64,000 nucleotides of DNA from UBA1765 sp045629945 (GTDB taxonomy: Bacteria > Fibrobacterota > Fibrobacteria > Fibrobacterales > Fibrobacteraceae), in contig JAZQSE010000012.1 of the NCBI GenBank assembly GCA_045629945.1, forward strand, positions 1-64,000, given 5' to 3'. The notes below the pieces were generated by a model. That model made no database searches. It saw only the letters and a list, made by a program, of their open reading frames with translations, and was not told the DNA's origin. Of this stretch, positions 62,127 to 64,000 are shown one piece after another. Both the position numbers and the translations under genes were made by a program. Positions within the stretch are counted from its first letter, which is position 1, and every line of letters begins with the position of its first letter.

Positions 62127-63638
62127 ATGAATTCTTATTTATTACTCATTGCTGGTGTTCTAATTATATTAAGTGCTTTTGCTTCTAGAATCAGCACGCG
62201 CTTTGGCATCCCTGTTCTTCTTATCTTTATGGGTATTGGTATTTTAGCCGGCCCTGATTTTTTGAATCTCCTGCATTTTGATAGCCAAGAAACCGCTAGC
62301 ACCATTGCAAACATTGCATTAATGTTCATTCTTTTTGACAGTGGCTTCAATACAAAAAAAGCAAACCTTCACGCATTCGCCGGCCCTTCTCTCACGCTTG
62401 CGACTTTTGGCATTTTAGCGACAACACTTATTTTAGGCTTTCTTATCCATCTTTTACTTGATCAAGATATTCTCTTTTCTTTAATGCTTGGAGCCATTAT
62501 TTCTTCTACAGACGCAGCCGCCGTTATGACTGTTTTAAGAGAACGCCCCATTCAAAAGAAAATTTCTTCGACTCTCGAAATTGAATCCGCTGCAAACGAC
62601 CCCATGGCTATTCTTCTCACTCTTTTTATGATAAACTTGATTCAAAATGCTGGGAATGCCACCACAGGAGATTACGTTTTCTTTGTACTGCAACTCATCT
62701 GGCAATTTGCCGGAGGTATTCTCATTGCTTTTGCTGCAAGTAAAATCGGCGTTAAAATTTACAACCATTTCAAAAGTGAAAATCTCGGTCTTTTTTATGT
62801 TCTTTATATAGGTATTCTTTTTGCTACTTACAGTTCTGCAGACCTTTTAAAAGCAAATGGTATCATCGCTATATTTTTTGCCGGCTATTGGCTAGGTAAC
62901 CAAAGGTTTGTTTTCAAACGAGGCGTTTCTCACTTTGTTTCAGCCCTTTCCTCATTCGCTAATATGTGCGTGTTCTTGCTCCTTGGTATCCTTGTTGTGC
63001 CTCATTTAATGATAAACGTCTGGTGGGAAGGCATTATACTAGCAATTGTTTTAATTTTCATTGCCCGCCCATTAGCCGTTCTTTTAAGTTTACTCCCTTT
63101 CAAATACAAATGGAAAGAACAGACATTTATTGCTTGGGGCGGTTTAAAAGGAGCTGTTCCTGTTGTACTTGCCACATACCCGGCAGCTTATGGATTAGAC
63201 CCCGATAATTTTGTTTTCAATATTGTTTTCTTTGTAGTTACTCTTTCTTGTCTTATTCAAGGGACAACGCTTTCTCCTTTCGCCAAAACACTCGGTTTTT
63301 CAGTCCCTAAAAACAGGCACTCTCCGTATTTCATGGAACTTTTCTCTTTGGCGCAAACTAATTTTGAAGTGATGGACGTTCAGATTACAGAATCAGCTCC
63401 TTATGACATCAAAACGCAAAAACCATGGCATAAATCCAAAATTAAAGAATTAACACTTAAAAGGATTCAAGAAGCCACTGAAGAAAAAAACGAAAACAGT
63501 TCTGTTGTTATTACAGCTATTGTTCGAAATAAAAAAATCATTTCTCCAAATGGTGAAACGAGACTCAAATCAGGTGACATTCTTTTCTTATTGGGAACGC
63601 ACGAAAGTTTAGAAGAATTTGTTCCTGGACAAAGTTAA
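62127..63638 (+). CDS. CPA1-family cation/H+ antiporter with C-terminal RCK_C-like domain
   Basis: 503 residues. About 12 transmembrane helices (1-395) include IISSTDAAAVMTVLRER and EIESAANDPMAILLTL (the conserved ND/DP motif) as in NhaP2/CvrA. The last ~75 residues (LKRIQEATEEKNENSSVVIT, GETRLKSGDILFLLGTH) form a TrkA_C/RCK_C-like ligand-binding domain. It exchanges K+ or Na+ for protons and may be gated by a nucleotide. GGAA six bases upstream is a partial SD. It is convergent with the TPR gene. Confidence 0.88.
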   Translation: MNSYLLLIAGVLIILSAFASRISTRFGIPVLLIFMGIGILAGPDFLNLLHFDSQETASTIANIALMFILFDSGFNTKKANLHAFAGPSLTLATFGILATTLILGFLIHLLLDQDILFSLMLGAIISSTDAAAVMTVLRERPIQKKISSTLEIESAANDPMAILLTLFMINLIQNAGNATTGDYVFFVLQLIWQFAGGILIAFAASKIGVKIYNHFKSENLGLFYVLYIGILFATYSSADLLKANGIIAIFFAGYWLGNQRFVFKRGVSHFVSALSSFANMCVFLLLGILVVPHLMINVWWEGIILAIVLIFIARPLAVLLSLLPFKYKWKEQTFIAWGGLKGAVPVVLATYPAAYGLDPDNFVFNIVFFVVTLSCLIQGTTLSPFAKTLGFSVPKNRHSPYFMELFSLAQTNFEVMDVQITESAPYDIKTQKPWHKSKIKELTLKRIQEATEEKNENSSVVITAIVRNKKIISPNGETRLKSGDILFLLGTHESLEEFVPGQS

Positions 63639-63646
63639 TTTGAACT

Positions 63647-64000
63647 TCAATTTCGTTTGGCTTTTACTTTTTTCAACAATTCTTTTAAATGCCATCGACC
63701 GCGTTTATCTTCTAAAAAGAAATCCGTTCTGACACCTAACTCCAAACCCTGCTGGATAATTTTTTCAGCATTATCATATTCTTTTCTATCAAAATAAAGT
63801 TCTCCTAGAAAAAAATACGAATAAGGATCTTTGGATTGATTTTTTACAGCTAATCGCAAATATTTTAAAGCCAGTTCTTTATCCGGCCAAGGCAAAATCA
63901 AAGGAATATAAGGTAATAACTGGTGAGAACGTCCTAAAATCTGATAATCGCCGGCACTATCTGCTAAATCTCGGACCCGGGCAGCAACACCTTGTTTTAC
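63647..64000 (-). pseudogene. TPR-containing protein, apparently frameshifted, cut by window edge
   Basis: On the minus strand one frame enters at 64000 and reads ...AGDYQILGRSHQLLPYIP and stops soon after (FDFALAG stop); another frame from about 63901 reads LILPWPDKELALKYLRLAVK and continues with TPR repeats (SYFFLGELYFDRKEYDNAEK) to 63647. Joining them at the four T residues 63900-63903 with one base removed gives an uninterrupted protein, so a one-base insertion is likely, either a real frameshift or a sequencing error. The TPR part resembles TatT-like adaptor proteins. Function unknown; most of the gene lies outside. Confidence 0.6.

Overview
The window comes from a Gram-negative bacterium of the FCB type, most likely Fibrobacterota; this is inference, with no database search. 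An outer membrane is implied by lpxK, a TolC-family protein and several lipoproteins. A complete SprA-type translocon gene, with small secreted proteins ending in a C-terminal sorting-like tail, points to a type IX secretion system (T9SS). Clear TTGACA -35 boxes and many AGGAG ribosome binding sites argue against ordinary Bacteroidota. The DNA is AT-rich by eye.

Layout. 1-481: start of tuf (minus) behind a Thr(UGU)-Tyr-Thr(GGU) tRNA operon with a strong promoter. 748-4423: a DMT permease and a large CotH/lamin-tail lipoprotein. 4803-8933 (plus): ugd, two licD genes and a GT2 glycosyltransferase. 8940-25286 (minus): a tightly packed run from clpP-ftsY through a thioredoxin and an odd GT2/beta-rich fusion into a surface-polymer locus. 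That locus holds a TarI-like cytidylyltransferase, an SDR, three CDP-glycerol-type transferases, a flippase, an acyltransferase, an LtaS-like enzyme, a TagD-like cytidylyltransferase and a Wzy/ligase-like protein. The two halves converge 6 bp apart and look like one locus for a phosphodiester-linked, teichoic-acid-like polymer in a diderm.

25370-27966: aroD, a ptsN-like gene, tRNA-Val, rpe, and a small protein with a Lys/Ala-rich tail and a glycogen-binding domain. 28127-35265: an accessory island of secreted proteins around a subtilase, with three related secreted genes and a duplicated 150-bp relic of the protease 3' end. 35407-49564: a hypothetical gene, lysA, a divergent prs, nhaA, sprA, rsmG, a probable outer-membrane protein and coaE. 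49570-55244: an M23 peptidase, an FKBP lipoprotein, a Ski2-like helicase and lpxK. 55245-56057: repeat-rich non-coding DNA. 56058-64000: hsp20 behind a sigma-54 promoter, a TolC-family gene, lysC with a GC-rich leader, a PspF-like sigma-54 activator, pta, a CPA1 antiporter, and a TPR gene that appears frameshifted at the window edge.

Main themes: the polymer locus; the T9SS translocon with candidate cargo and visible gene duplication; a possible sigma-54/PspF-like/Hsp20 stress circuit; and a recurring TAnnTTTG promoter box that often ends 5-7 nt before the start codon, suggesting leaderless mRNAs.
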